64,000 nucleotides of DNA from NCBI RefSeq assembly GCF_006439395.2, contig NZ_CP083950.1, forward strand, positions 5,011,001 through 5,075,000, given 5' to 3'. Positions 1 through 8,644 of this stretch are shown here, one piece after another (within the stretch, counting starts at the first letter, position 1; every line of letters starts with the position of its first letter). Source of the stretch: Mesorhizobium sp. B4-1-4. Lineage in GTDB: Bacteria > Pseudomonadota > Alphaproteobacteria > Rhizobiales > Rhizobiaceae. The position numbers were made by a program, and so were the translations under genes. The notes under the pieces were generated by a model, which saw nothing but the letters and a program-made list of their open reading frames with translations, was not told the DNA's origin and searched no databases.

Positions 1-92
1 AAGAAAGGCGATAGCGACACCGGAGCCCGCCGCCTGTCTAAAGGACGTTGGGCTCGAAGAGCGTCATGCGACGCGCTTCAAGCCCAGGTTCT

Positions 93-142
93 GATGCATG
101 CCGTCGCCCCAAAACCGCTTCGCACTTTTGGGCGACATGCAT
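93..142. repeat. Dispersed palindromic repeat, family C (copy 1)
   Basis: Two arms containing GATGCATGCC and GGGCGACATGCATC enclose a CCAAAA...TTTTGG core, so the 50 bases fold into one hairpin. A diverged copy lies at 2828-2876 just before another gene. It sits 7 bases past the stop of the Tim44-like gene and could end or stabilise that transcript. Confidence 0.6.
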
Positions 143-148
143 CGGGGC

Positions 149-856
149 TCAGTCTTCTTCTTCGGTGGCGACGAGCTTCCAGTTCGGATCGCGCGAGCGC
201 GTGTCGCGGGCAAAGGTCCAGACATCCTTGACCTCGGCCACGGTTTCGGGATCGCCGTCGATGACGGTGCCTGCCTTGTCGCGCGTCGCCGAGATCAGCT
301 CGCTGATGATGCGCAGCGTCACATGCGCCTCGCCGCCCTTCATCTCGGCCGAGACGATGTCGGCCTTGTCGATGCCGACGAAGGAAGACTGGATCTTCTC
401 GGACTTGGCCTCGCGTTCGCTGATCGCGGCGACGAAGCCGTCATAGACCTCGCGCGACAGGAGATTCTTCAGCGTCTTTCGGTCGCCGTCGGCATAGGCC
501 ATGACGATCATCTCATAGGCCATCTTGGCGCCGTCGACGAAACCCTTCGGGTCGAAGGACGGGTCATTATCCTTGATCGCGCGTAGGCCCTTGTTGAGAT
601 CGGTGTCGGGCTTGGCGAAGGCATCGATGGCCGTGTAGGCGTCGGCCGGCGCCGGCTCGCCGGGCAGCCGCTTGCGCGGCAGCGAAACGACATTTTCGGG
701 CTTCTGCGTGGCGTCCTTGTCGGTGCGCGCCGCCGTGTAGGGATCGAAGGGCGGCCGCTCGCTACCGGTCCGACGGCCCAGCACATTGCGCAGCTGGAAG
801 AAGATCACCACCGCCGCGATCAGGAAGAAAATCGTGCCGAAGTCGAAGAAACCCAT
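149..856 (-). CDS. Tim44/TimA family membrane-anchored protein
   Basis: A 235-residue protein with one N-terminal membrane segment (about residues 3-20, FFDFGTIFFLIAAVV), a proline/charged linker, then a Tim44-like fold in the C-terminal half (about 90-235). In mitochondria Tim44 links the import motor to the inner membrane; bacterial relatives are membrane-associated proteins of uncertain role. The ATG at 856 gives MGFFDF; a TTG four codons upstream (868) is the alternative and has the better-placed GGA-rich stretch. It is divergent from fxsA and close to secB, a grouping common in rhizobia. Family call is firm, function is not known. Confidence 0.85.
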   Translation of the reverse strand: MGFFDFGTIFFLIAAVVIFFQLRNVLGRRTGSERPPFDPYTAARTDKDATQKPENVVSLPRKRLPGEPAPADAYTAIDAFAKPDTDLNKGLRAIKDNDPSFDPKGFVDGAKMAYEMIVMAYADGDRKTLKNLLSREVYDGFVAAISEREAKSEKIQSSFVGIDKADIVSAEMKGGEAHVTLRIISELISATRDKAGTVIDGDPETVAEVKDVWTFARDTRSRDPNWKLVATEEED

Positions 857-1071
857 ATCTTCCGCCAATCAATCCCTGTCTCTTGGCCGGACCGCCCGGC
901 CCGGAGCCCACGGTCGCATAGCGTTCAATATCCAAAGCATATAGAACGCAAGGCGCAATCATTCAAATTAAAGGCAGGCATACCTATCTAACAGCCCCAG
1001 GGCCAGCGGCGATTGGTCGCCAACGGCCAAAACAATCGATACGGCCAAACGACAGAAAAGGTTGGCAAGAC

Positions 1072-1572
1072 TTGCGCATCTCCTTGCTACCCCTCTTCCT
1101 CCTCGCGCTTCCGCTACTGGAAATCGCCGGTTTCGTCATCGTCGGCCGCGAGGTCGGCGCCCTGGCGACGGTCGGCCTGGTGGTCGCGTCCAGCCTTGCC
1201 GGCGTTTTGCTGCTGAGGCACCAGGGCTTTGACGTCATGGCCCGCATCCGCGCCGAGATGGATGCCGGCCGCGACCCCAGCCGCCAGCTTGCCCATGGCG
1301 CCATGATCGTGGTCGCCGCGATCCTTTTGATCATCCCCGGCTTCATATCAGACATTATCGGCCTGCTGCTGTTCCTGCCCCCGGTGCGTGACCTCGCCTG
1401 GAGCAGGTTCAAGGGCCGCATCGTCGTCGCCACCAACTTTTCGCCAGGCGGCTTCCGCGGCCGGCCGCGCGACAGGGTCATCGACCTCGACGACGGCGAC
1501 TATTCGCGCGAGGACGATCTGAAGCGCGGCCCCGATCACAACTCGCCCTGGCGGCGGCTGAAGGACGACTAG
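1072..1572 (+). CDS. fxsA: FxsA family inner-membrane protein
   Basis: A 166-residue protein with the FxsA core: an N-terminal hydrophobic segment (LLPLFLLALPLLEIAGFVIV), a second around residues 25-45, and a third around 80-105, then a long hydrophilic Asp/Arg-rich tail. E. coli FxsA overexpression relieves F-exclusion of phage T7; its normal role in other bacteria is unknown. The reading frame opens with TTG at 1072, and no ATG lies close by, so the start is the least certain part. It is divergent from the Tim44-like gene, with about 215 bases between them for both promoters. Confidence 0.85.
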   Translation: MRISLLPLFLLALPLLEIAGFVIVGREVGALATVGLVVASSLAGVLLLRHQGFDVMARIRAEMDAGRDPSRQLAHGAMIVVAAILLIIPGFISDIIGLLLFLPPVRDLAWSRFKGRIVVATNFSPGGFRGRPRDRVIDLDDGDYSREDDLKRGPDHNSPWRRLKDD

Positions 1573-1590
1573 CTGGGCCTGTCCTACGCT

Positions 1591-1805
1591 TCGTCATCCT
1601 GGGGCCGAGCAAGGAGCGAAGCGACTTGCGCAGACCCCAGGATCCATGCCGCGATCTCTGAACGCCGCTATGGTGGAAGATATCCACCCTGCCGCGCCGT
1701 TGTGAGGATCGAGCCGCCGTATTCCTTGGCCACGGTCACGGCATGGATCCCAGGGTCTCCGCGACGCCGCTGCGCGGCTGCTTCGCCCTGGGATGACGAG
1801 GTGAG
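1591..1805. repeat. Dispersed intergenic repeat, family B (copy 1)
   Basis: The block begins TCGTCATCCTGGGGCCGAGC and ends near TCGCCCTGGGATGACGAGG, so its outer ends are inverted copies. A related block lies at 2484-2665, sharing the AGCAAGGAGCGAAGCGAC and GGATCCATGCCGCGA elements. It fills most of the gap between fxsA and secB. It looks non-coding. Confidence 0.75.
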
Positions 1806-1906
1806 AAGCAAGGCCGCAAACCTTGTCTTGTCATGCCGGCCATGGTAGCGAACGCCCGATTTCAATTCGGTCAGCAACGCTGCCCAGGCAAAAGGATATC
1901 AGGCTC

Positions 1907-2410
1907 ATGGCCAGCAATGATGACGCGCCCGCCGGCGCCGCCAACGGAAACGGCAACGCGACGCAGCCGTCGCTCAACGTCCTGGCCCAGTATGTCAAGG
2001 ACCTGTCCTTCGAAAGCCCCGGCGCGCCGAATTCCCTGCGCGGCCGCGACAAGGCTCCCGGCATCGCCATCAATGTCAACGTCAACGCCAATCCGCTCTC
2101 CGACAAGCAGTTCGACGTCAACCTGACGCTGAACGCCAAGGCCTCCTTCGACCAGGAAGTGCTGTTCAACGTCGAGCTGGTCTATGGCGGCGTCTTCGCC
2201 ATTTCGGGCTTCCCGCAGGAGCACATGCTGCCGATCCTGTTCATCGAATGCCCGCGCCTGCTGTTCCCCTTCGCCCGCCAGATCATCGCCGAGGCGACGC
2301 GCAATGGCGGCTTCCCGCCGCTGATGCTCGACCCGATCGATTTCGCCCAGATGTTCCAGCAAAAGATCGCCGAAGACCAGGCCGCCGCCTCCAAGACCCA
2401 GGTGAGCTGA
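1907..2410 (+). CDS. secB: Protein-export chaperone SecB
   Basis: A 167-residue SecB, the usual length for alphaproteobacteria. SecB is a cytoplasmic homotetramer that holds precursor proteins unfolded and hands them to SecA. The core ([19 protein letters not shown], then the [10 protein letters not shown] strands, the VYGGVF segment and the [15 protein letters not shown] helix) is complete. The Gly/Asn/Ala-rich N-terminal extension before residue 20 is typical of rhizobia. The ATG at 1907 is preferred because an AAGGA stretch lies about 10 bases upstream and homologues start MAS/MAN. A strong terminator follows at 2434. Confidence 0.97.
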   Translation: MASNDDAPAGAANGNGNATQPSLNVLAQYVKDLSFESPGAPNSLRGRDKAPGIAINVNVNANPLSDKQFDVNLTLNAKASFDQEVLFNVELVYGGVFAISGFPQEHMLPILFIECPRLLFPFARQIIAEATRNGGFPPLMLDPIDFAQMFQQKIAEDQAAASKTQVS

Positions 2411-2433
2411 CGCCCGGCTGACGGCATGTCCCG

Positions 2434-2461
2434 AAAAACCCGGCCTCGCGCCGGGTTTTTT
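2434..2461 (+). terminator. Rho-independent terminator of secB
   Basis: An 11-base stem (AAAAACCCGGC paired with GCCGGGTTTTT) with a five-base loop, ending in a T tract, 24 bases past the secB stop. Confidence 0.9.
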
Positions 2462-2483
2462 GTTGGTGCTGCAGCCGCCCCGT

Positions 2484-2665
2484 TCGTCATCCTGGGGCGA
2501 AGCAAGGAGCGAAGCGACGCGCGTAGACCCCGGGATCCATGCCGCGACCCCTGAGCGTCGCCACGGTCCAGAATTCTGCTCCCTTGCGCTTTAAGGCGGA
2601 TATCGCGGCATGGATCCTCGGGTCTGCGCGTCCGCTTCGCTCCCGCTCCGCCCGAGGATGACGAA
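2484..2665. repeat. Dispersed intergenic repeat, family B (copy 2)
   Basis: Starts TTCGTCATCCTGGGGCGAAG and ends CCCGAGGATGACGAAG, so the ends are inverted. Internal elements match copy 1 at 1591-1805. It lies between the secB terminator and the substrate-binding protein gene. Confidence 0.75.
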
Positions 2666-2827
2666 GTCGCGCCCGTACCCGCCCCGCGACCCTTGCGGAC
2701 CAGCGCACAAGTCCTGCGGATTCCAGAACATTCCGCCGCGTCACCCCGCCCTATCATTCCCTCTCAGGCAATGACGCCCCGACGGTCGCGGCCACCCTGC
2801 ATTGGCGATCGGCCGGGGCCAATTTCC

Positions 2828-2876
2828 GTGCATGCCGTTGTCCCAGAACCGCCTCGCATTGTGGGCGGCATGCACC
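2828..2876. repeat. Dispersed palindromic repeat, family C (copy 2)
   Basis: Arms GTGCATGCCG and CGGCATGCAC flank a CCCAGAACCGCCTCGC core that matches the copy at 93-142. It sits about 18 bases upstream of the start of the following ABC gene, so it is likely in that gene's leader. Confidence 0.65.
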
Positions 2877-2893
2877 AACAAGAGGGAACGACG

Positions 2894-4534
2894 ATGAAAT
2901 TCATGCTGACCGACCGCAAGCTGCACCCGAAGGCCAAGCCCGTCGCCGACGATTTCAGGAAGGGGGGCATCAACCGCCGCGAATATTTTGCGCTCATGGC
3001 CGGCCTCGGCGTCAGCGCCGCCGGCGCTTTTGCCCTGGGCGGCATCGTCCCGACGCCGGCCCGCGCGGCGGAACCGAAGAAGGGCGGCGTGCTTCGTGTC
3101 GCCATGAACGTCAAGGGGTTCAAGGACCCGCGCACCTTCGACGGTGTCGAAATGTCCAACGTCGCCCGCCACTGCAACGAATATCTGGTGCGCTGGAACA
3201 CCGACTTCACCTTCGAGCCCTGGCTGCTGGAAAAATGGGAGATGAGCGACGACGCCAGGACGCTGACGCTGCATGTCCGCAAGGGCATCACCTGGTCGAA
3301 TGGCGACGCCTTCAACGCCGACGATGTCGTCCACAACCTCAACCGCTGGTGCGAGGCCGGTGTGGCCGGCAATTCGGTCGCCGCGCGCATGGGCGCGCTG
3401 GTCAACGCCGACACCAAGAAGGTGGTCGATGGCGGCATCGAGAAGGTCGACGACTACACGATAAAACTCAATCTGCCGAAGCCCGACATCTCGTTGATCG
3501 CCGGCATGGCCGACTATCCGGCGCTGATCATGCACCGCTCCTATGATGGCAATGGCGATCCGCTCAAGGCGCTGGCCATCACCACCGGCCCTTGCGAACT
3601 GGTGAAATGGGACGCCGAGACGGGTGCCGAGGTGAAGCGCAAGGACAAGCCCTGGTGGAAGGGCGACTTCTACCTCGATGGCATCCAGTGGATCGACTAC
3701 GGCTCCGACCCCAACGCCATGCTGTCGGCCTTCGAATCCGGCGAGATCGACACCGACCACGAAACCGCCTCCGATGCCGTGTCGCAGACCGAGAAGATGG
3801 GGCTGAAGAATTCCGAGATCGCCACCGGCTCCACCATCGTCGCCCGCTTCAATGTCTCCAACGCGCCCTATGATGACGTCAAGGTGCGCCGCGCCGCGCA
3901 GCTCGCCGTCGACAATTCCGCCGTGCTGAAGCTTGGCCTCGACGGCCGCGGCAAGCCCGCCGACAACCACCATGTCGGCCCCATGCACCCCGAGTATGCC
4001 GATATCGGCCCGGCCCGGCGCGACGTCGAGGCGGCCAGGAAGCTGATCGCCGAGGCCGGCAAGGCGGACCATGAATATGAGCTGATCTCGGTCGACATCG
4101 AATGGCAGAAGAGCACGGCGGATGCGATTGCCGCGCAGATCCGCGAGGCCGGCCTCAAGATCAAGCGCACCGTGCTGCCCGCCGCCACCTTCTGGAACGA
4201 CTGGAGCAAGTTCCCCTATTCCTGCACCGAATGGCTCGGCCGCCCGCTCGGCGTCCAGGTGCTGGCGCTGGCGTATAAATCGGGCGCGGCCTGGAACGAA
4301 AGCGCCTATTCCAACAAGGAGTTCGACGAGCTGCTCGACAAGGCGCTTGCCATGCCCGATCCTATCAAGCGCAAGGAGATCATGGCCGGCATCGAGAAGA
4401 ATTTACGCGATTCAGGCATCATCATCCAGCCCTACTGGCGCTCGGTCTACCGGACCTACCGCAAGGGCATCGAAGGCTGCGAACAGCACCAGGCGCTGGA
4501 GCAGCACTTTGAAAAGGTCTGGATTGAGAGTTGA
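2894..4534 (+). CDS. ABC transporter substrate-binding protein, peptide/opine (SBP_bac_5) type
   Basis: A 546-residue periplasmic binding protein of the peptide/nickel/opine class. The N-terminus carries a twin-arginine motif ([10 protein letters not shown] at 28-29), a hydrophobic stretch and a PARAA cleavage site near residue 58, so Tat export is likely. Family landmarks follow: the [11 protein letters not shown] and [20 protein letters not shown] segments, and a C-terminal part ending in the [15 protein letters not shown] region. The ATG at 2894 is chosen because GAGGGAACGACG lies just upstream and the signal starts there. No permease or ATPase genes are next to it, so this is an orphan binding protein here; its ligand cannot be read from sequence. 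Confidence 0.9.
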   Translation: MKFMLTDRKLHPKAKPVADDFRKGGINRREYFALMAGLGVSAAGAFALGGIVPTPARAAEPKKGGVLRVAMNVKGFKDPRTFDGVEMSNVARHCNEYLVRWNTDFTFEPWLLEKWEMSDDARTLTLHVRKGITWSNGDAFNADDVVHNLNRWCEAGVAGNSVAARMGALVNADTKKVVDGGIEKVDDYTIKLNLPKPDISLIAGMADYPALIMHRSYDGNGDPLKALAITTGPCELVKWDAETGAEVKRKDKPWWKGDFYLDGIQWIDYGSDPNAMLSAFESGEIDTDHETASDAVSQTEKMGLKNSEIATGSTIVARFNVSNAPYDDVKVRRAAQLAVDNSAVLKLGLDGRGKPADNHHVGPMHPEYADIGPARRDVEAARKLIAEAGKADHEYELISVDIEWQKSTADAIAAQIREAGLKIKRTVLPAATFWNDWSKFPYSCTEWLGRPLGVQVLALAYKSGAAWNESAYSNKEFDELLDKALAMPDPIKRKEIMAGIEKNLRDSGIIIQPYWRSVYRTYRKGIEGCEQHQALEQHFEKVWIES

Positions 4535-4550
4535 GACTGAGCGCGGCCTA

Positions 4551-4866
4551 GGTTTCCTCGCCCCCACGAATGTGGGGGAGAGGTGGCCCGGCAAAGCCGG
4601 GACGGAGCGGGGGGCGACATCCGCGAAGAAGCCATGTGAGGTTTAGGGCTCCCACTGTCGCGCGTCTCCCCCAGACGTCGTGCCGCCCCTCACTGTCCTG
4701 CCGGACATCTCTCCCCGTAAACGGGGCGAGAGGAGCTGACCGCAACGCCGGCACCTTTTCTGCACGTCAGCGGTTGGCGAAGGCCGCGATTACAGCGCCC
4801 CTCTCCCCGTCCCTATACGGGGAGAGGATGCCGGCAGGCAGGTGAGGGGCGGCGCCGACATTCGTC
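4551..4866. repeat. Mosaic of intergenic palindromic repeats (family A copy 1)
   Basis: Contains a small hairpin unit (CCCCCACGAATGTGGGGG, about 4560-4577) followed by family A: CCCCTCACTGTCCTGCCGG and CTCTCCCCGTAAACGGGGCG on one side, and CCCCTCTCCCCGTCCCTATA ... GCCGGCAGGCAGGTGAGGGG on the other, in inverted order. The same layout recurs at 5037-5221, 11840-12032 and 15449-15630. No coding sequence is supported. Confidence 0.8.
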
Positions 4867-5025
4867 ATGCTGCTGCACGCGCTGTTGCGGATTTTGAGCA
4901 GCGCCAGCGCTCTCACCGCGCCGGCCTCACCAGCGCCCAGATCCAGCCGGCGAAGGTCGCCACCAGGAACAGATAGCCGGCGGCGGGCAGGGGCTAGGAG
5001 GTCGGCAGCAGCGGCGTGCTCCCCC
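4867..5025 (-). pseudogene. Decayed duplicate of the 3' end of the 5270-5779 membrane-protein gene
   Basis: This stretch closely matches 5222-5375, which includes the last roughly 35 codons of the gene at 5270-5779. Read on the minus strand it gives TPLLPTS, a stop (TAG), then PLPAAGYLFLV and AGWIWALVRPAR before a stop. The intact gene reads TPLLPTSSPLPAVGYPFLV and AGWIWTLVKPAR. The preceding family A repeat is duplicated with it, so a unit of about 350 bases was duplicated in tandem and one copy decayed. Confidence 0.7.
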
Positions 5026-5036
5026 GGACGTCGCGC

Positions 5037-5221
5037 CGCCCCTCACTGTCCTGCCGGACATCTCTCCCCGTATAGGGACGGGGAGAGAATAGCTGGCCGC
5101 AACGCCGGCTCCACCTTTCAACGTTGGTGATTGGCGAAATCAGCGACGAGCGCCCCTCTCCCCGTCCCTATACGGGGAGAGGATGCCGGCAGGCAGGTGA
5201 GGGGCAGCGCCGACATTCGTC
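5037..5221. repeat. Intergenic palindromic repeat, family A (copy 2)
   Basis: Same inverted layout as copy 1: CCCCTCACTGTCCTGCCGG with TCCCCGTATAGGGACGGGGA at the left, and CCCCGTCCCTATACGGGG with GCCGGCAGGCAGGTGAGGGG at the right, around a divergent centre. It follows the 3' end of the gene at 5270 and forms part of the tandem duplication. Confidence 0.8.
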
Positions 5222-5269
5222 ATGCTGCTGCACGCGCTGTTGCGGATTTTGAGCAGCGCCGACATGGTC

Positions 5270-5779
5270 TCACCGCGCCGGCTTCACCAGCGTCCAGATC
5301 CAACCAGCAAAGGTCGCCACCAGGAAGGGATAGCCTACCGCGGGCAGCGGCGACGAGGTCGGCAGCAGCGGCGTGCCCCACAGCACCATGCCCACCGAGG
5401 CCAGGAACAGCGCGGCGGCGACGAAGGCGGTGAACCGCATCCACAGCGCGAACGTGCTGGGCATGCTGACCATGATCAGCGCCGCCGCCCACAGCGAGAT
5501 GCCGCCGACATAGGAAGGCACGCTGGCCTCGATCCCCGCCGCATTGCCGGCCAGCAGCAGGCTTTCGCCGGCCAGAAAGGTCAGGAAGCCCGCGGCCACG
5601 CAATCATTGCCCAGCCGCTGGTATTTCATGGTGAGCAACGCCGTCGCCACCACCAGCGCCACGCCGTCGATCGCCCACAGCGTTTCGCGCAGCGGAGCGT
5701 TCGCGACGAAGGTGCCGGCAAGGCCGAAGATGCCGCCGATGGCGAGGCCGAGAGAGGCGGTGGTGTCTAGAGTACGCAT
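5270..5779 (-). CDS. Small multi-pass membrane protein of unknown function
   Basis: A 169-residue hydrophobic protein with about six predicted membrane segments: a Gly/Ala-rich first helix (SLGLAIGGIFGLAGTFV), then segments around residues 30-45, 55-75, 80-100, 105-125 and 140-160, ending in WTLVKPAR. No charged catalytic motif or known family signature is recognised. The start at 5779 (MRTLDTTAS) is chosen over one six codons upstream because a GGGAGAT stretch precedes it by a usual distance. A degenerate copy of its 3' end lies just downstream. Function unknown. Confidence 0.6.
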   Translation of the reverse strand: MRTLDTTASLGLAIGGIFGLAGTFVANAPLRETLWAIDGVALVVATALLTMKYQRLGNDCVAAGFLTFLAGESLLLAGNAAGIEASVPSYVGGISLWAAALIMVSMPSTFALWMRFTAFVAAALFLASVGMVLWGTPLLPTSSPLPAVGYPFLVATFAGWIWTLVKPAR

Positions 5780-5884
5780 CTGATATCTCCCAATCAAAAG
5801 GATGCTGTAGGATAGGTGATCGTGAAGGCGGATAACTTCCGCGAAGAACTTGAAGCGAGCAGCATGGTAGCTTCAGAGTTGGAA

Positions 5885-5961
5885 GGTCGCCCTTCGGCTG
5901 GCCGAGATGTGGCCAGATGGTACCATCTGGCCACCTTTCGTCTCGCCGACCGAAGGGGCGC
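5885..5961. repeat. Long imperfect palindrome with a perfect 26-bp core
   Basis: The core at 5909-5934 (GTGGCCAGATG, GTAC, CATCTGGCCAC) is its own reverse complement. Outer arms extend it: TCGCCCTTCGG and CTGGCCGAGA on the left face TCTCGCCGACC and GAAGGGGCGA on the right. The total span is about 77 bases. It lies between the divergent gene starts at 5779 and 6022, so it could be a dispersed palindromic element or a regulatory site. Confidence 0.7.
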
Positions 5962-6021
5962 TCTCGACTCGACCAAGAGCGATACCCTAGTTTGCGCGGC
6001 AATACCTGTAGGCGGCGGCGC

Positions 6022-6983
6022 ATGAAAAAATTGGTCCTGTTCATTCTCGGCTTGACGCTGGCGGCGACGCTTTTCGCCGCCGACGCGGCGACGCTGGTGC
6101 CGCCGGGAAACCGAAATGCCGAGCAGCCCGATATTCCCGGCGCCTCCAGCCCGGCGCACGCAAGCGACCAACACCACCTTCCAGGCGAAGTATCGCAAGG
6201 TCTATGCGCTGCTGCAGAACGACGCCGATCTGCGCGGCAAGATCAAGAAGGCAGCAAGCGCCTATGGCATCGATCCTATGCATATTGTCGGCGCCATCGT
6301 CGGCGAGCACACCTATAATGTCGACGCCTACGACCGGCTGCAGACCTACTACGTCAAGGCGATCTCCTATCTCTCCAGCAAACTGTCCTTCGCTTATGAC
6401 GGCGAGGATGTCAGCGATTTCGTACAGCGGCCGGAATTCAAAAAATGCGGTGCAATCTCGGACAGCTACGATCTGTGGGAATGCCGTGAACAGGTCTGGA
6501 ACCATTCGTTTCGCGGCAAGACCCGTCGGCGGCGAGGATTTCCCCGACAACCGCTTCGGCGCCACTTTCTTCCAGCCCTACTATGCTGGCCAGACCTTCG
6601 GCCTCGGCCAACTCAATCCGCTGACCGCCTTGCAGATGAGCGATCTCGTGCACAAGGTGTCGGGCCTGCCGAAGCTCGACGTCGGCGATCCCAACTCGGT
6701 CTACAAGACCATCATGGATCCGGACCTGACGCTGCCTTATGTCGCCGCGACGATCAAGAAATCGATCGATGCCTACAAGAGCATTGCCGGCTTCGACATT
6801 TCGGGCAATCCGGGGCTGACCGCCACGCTCTACAATGTCGGCAATCCGGAGCAGCGCGCCTATGCGCTGAAGGCGGAAAACGACAAACGCCGCGCCGCGG
6901 GCGAGCCGGAAAAGCTGCCGGAAGAGAATTATTATGGCTGGCTGGTCAACGACAAATTGGACGAGCTTAGGGCGTTGTTTTAG
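6022..6983 (+). pseudogene. DUF1402 family secreted protein, interrupted by two +1 frameshifts
   Basis: The coding signal changes frame twice. The first part encodes a signal peptide (MKKLVLFILGLTLAATLFAA). After the CCC run at 6150-6152 the frame moves by one to give RRTQATNTTFQAKYRK and a long conserved stretch. After the CCC run at 6522-6524 it moves again to VGGEDFPDNRFGATFFQPYY and continues to ELRALF. Removing one C from each run restores a single protein of about 319 residues that I recognise as the DUF1402 family of rhizobia, whose role is unknown. Both breaks lie in C triplets, so either sequencing error or recent inactivation is possible. The frame beyond each break shows no further damage. 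Confidence 0.8.
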
Positions 6984-7019
6984 GCACCTCACACCCCTAG
7001 CATGATACGTCGATGGTAG

Positions 7020-7760
7020 TTATTGGCCGATGGCAAAATCGAATCGATCGTCGACCGAGGTAGAGTCAGGATAAACTTTCGCCAGCCGCGCCCGCGTTAT
7101 CTCAATATACTCCGGGTTCATGTCGCCCAGCACGGCTACGCGACCTAGGCGCTTACAAACTGCGCCCGTTGTTCCGGAGCCGCACATTGGATCGAAGACC
7201 AAATTTCCCTCCACCGTCGCCATTAGGATAAGGGATTTGTAAATGGACTCTGGCTTTTGTGCCGGATGACCAGTTTGTTCGGACCGCCCCACAAAACCAA
7301 TATTTAATGCCGCTTCCAGAACGCTCGCTGGCCCGGGCATGTACCGGAGTTTACCCTCCCGCAACTTCTCAAGCTGAACTTCGTTCAAGAAATGTTGAGG
7401 ATACATGGCCGCATCCTCGGTTCTAAGATGAAGGCAAGCCTGCTGCGAAGACCTCCATCCTCGGATTACAGACGGATTGTTTTTGTAATACCATGTTAGC
7501 CAACATTCCAACTTGTGGGTTTTAGGTATAAACGGCAGAAACGTCGCGACTATCTCGGGGAACCCCCACAGGTAAACATGATCACTGAACCGGCAAAGCC
7601 GAATCAATATTTCTTCGATAAATGATAAATAATCGTCGCGAGTCCCTCCCAGACCCTTGTTGTACCAAGGGTCCAATATGCTCACGTTTGCACGTTTTCC
7701 TGTTCTCTCAAATTCAGCGATAGAGTCAAAGACGTCCATCGGACTTAAAATGTCTATCAC
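7020..7760 (-). CDS. Type II DNA methyltransferase, beta-class (adenine-N6 or cytosine-N4)
   Basis: A 246-residue methyltransferase of the restriction-modification cassette. The catalytic motif IV is DPWY at residues 30-33, a variant of DPPY, and it precedes the AdoMet-binding motif I, FDPMCGSGTTG (189-199). The order IV before I defines the beta class. The GHPAQKPESIY segment (about 164-174) is the usual motif X region. The aspartate in motif IV favours N6-adenine, but N4-cytosine cannot be excluded. The GTG at 7760 begins directly after the nuclease stop (TAA at 7763-7761); an ATG seven codons in (7739) is the alternative. The target sequence cannot be read here. The cassette is more AT-rich than its neighbours, consistent with transfer. 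Confidence 0.88.
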   Translation of the reverse strand: MIDILSPMDVFDSIAEFERTGKRANVSILDPWYNKGLGGTRDDYLSFIEEILIRLCRFSDHVYLWGFPEIVATFLPFIPKTHKLECWLTWYYKNNPSVIRGWRSSQQACLHLRTEDAAMYPQHFLNEVQLEKLREGKLRYMPGPASVLEAALNIGFVGRSEQTGHPAQKPESIYKSLILMATVEGNLVFDPMCGSGTTGAVCKRLGRVAVLGDMNPEYIEITRARLAKVYPDSTSVDDRFDFAIGQ

Positions 7761-8438
7761 TTAATCTCTCTTTCTTGCCACAAGCCTATGGTAATCTAGC
7801 AAGAACTGCAAAGCCTCGGCTTTTTGCTTAGTGCTTGCATGTTGCAGGATTCCTAACAAGTTGATTTTTCCGCTAGCCCCGTCCCAGTAGTTCTTCTTAG
7901 TTACTTGGTGTCGTCCACAAAGGGCCTGCCATTGTGCAGGATTGGCAGGGTCGATGTCAGGGTTGATCGAGTGAGGGCTCAAATGGTCTGGCGTTAACCG
8001 TACAGTGCCTCCGCCAATCGGATCAATGTCTCCGTTGGCTAATCCACAAGGTTGCCCATCCTCCATCCATTGGCACCTACCCTTGGCCAATTTCAACACA
8101 GAATCCCAGCACTCACGTGTTGGCATAACGCGCTTAGCCGCAGTAGGTCGCCTTCCGGGGTGCGGCATGACATACTCCGAAGGCGAAAGCACTTTCCAAT
8201 CCTTCTGCGCAAGGATCGTATATCCTTTGTCCGTGCGAAGTTCTGACAGTCGTTGGTGCCAATTTTCTGGGACTCGGCCTGAAATCGGATCCGTTGCAAC
8301 CTCGATAATACGCTCGCGTGTCACAACTAGTCCTATATTATTCAAAAACAACGCTTCTAGTCGCGCTGAGATTGACTTCTCTTTATATACTCGCTTATCG
8401 CTGCTGTATATTTTCTCAGCGGGTATACCAGCTGTCAT
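7761..8438 (-). CDS. HNH-type type II restriction endonuclease (probable)
   Basis: A 225-residue protein between a controller and a methyltransferase gene, so the likely cognate nuclease. Residues 20-90 look like a winged-helix DNA-reading part (ITRERIIEVA-type helix, then WHQRLSELRTDKGY). The C-terminal half has an HNH/zinc-ribbon look: C122 and C131, the DH pair at 151-152 (LTPDHLSPHS), the CGRHQ motif at 174-178 and N183. This matches the His-Asn-His metal finger with a Cys4-like scaffold, though C-to-C spacing is unusual. The ATG overlaps the stop of the controller gene by four bases, so the three genes form one transcript. No close named enzyme is recognised. Confidence 0.75.
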   Translation of the reverse strand: MTAGIPAEKIYSSDKRVYKEKSISARLEALFLNNIGLVVTRERIIEVATDPISGRVPENWHQRLSELRTDKGYTILAQKDWKVLSPSEYVMPHPGRRPTAAKRVMPTRECWDSVLKLAKGRCQWMEDGQPCGLANGDIDPIGGGTVRLTPDHLSPHSINPDIDPANPAQWQALCGRHQVTKKNYWDGASGKINLLGILQHASTKQKAEALQFLLDYHRLVARKRD

Positions 8439-8644
8439 TTGAGAAGCTCCTTCGGCTGCAGTCCGAGAGCTTTACAAATCCTGAAAAGTAATTTGAGAGA
8501 CGGATTGCGGTCTCCGCGCTCTACTCCACCCAGATAGGAACGATCGATCCCGATGAGAGCAGCAAATTCCTCTTGAGAATAACCCCTCTCGCTCCTTAAC
8601 AAGCGAAGGGCGGCACCGAATCTAGCTAGCTCCTCATCGACCAT
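8435..8644 (-). CDS. XRE-family controller (C) protein of the restriction-modification cassette
   Basis: A 69-residue single-domain helix-turn-helix protein (HTH about residues 15-65, with GYSQEEFAALIGIDRSYLGG and VERGDRNPS). Size and fold match C proteins, which bind as dimers to an operator before their own gene, activate their own and the nuclease gene, and so delay cutting until the DNA is methylated. It is the first gene of the C-R-M order, with ATGA overlap into the nuclease gene. A GTACC-N8-GGTAC inverted repeat sits upstream. Confidence 0.85.
   Translation of the reverse strand: MVDEELARFGAALRLLRSERGYSQEEFAALIGIDRSYLGGVERGDRNPSLKLLFRICKALGLQPKELLK

Noticed and set aside
2741-4072. 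Long open frame antisense to the ABC substrate-binding protein gene
   Set aside because: It is a GC-rich shadow; the sense frame has a Tat signal and full-length homology-like motifs, while the antisense product is Arg/His/Gly-rich with no pattern.
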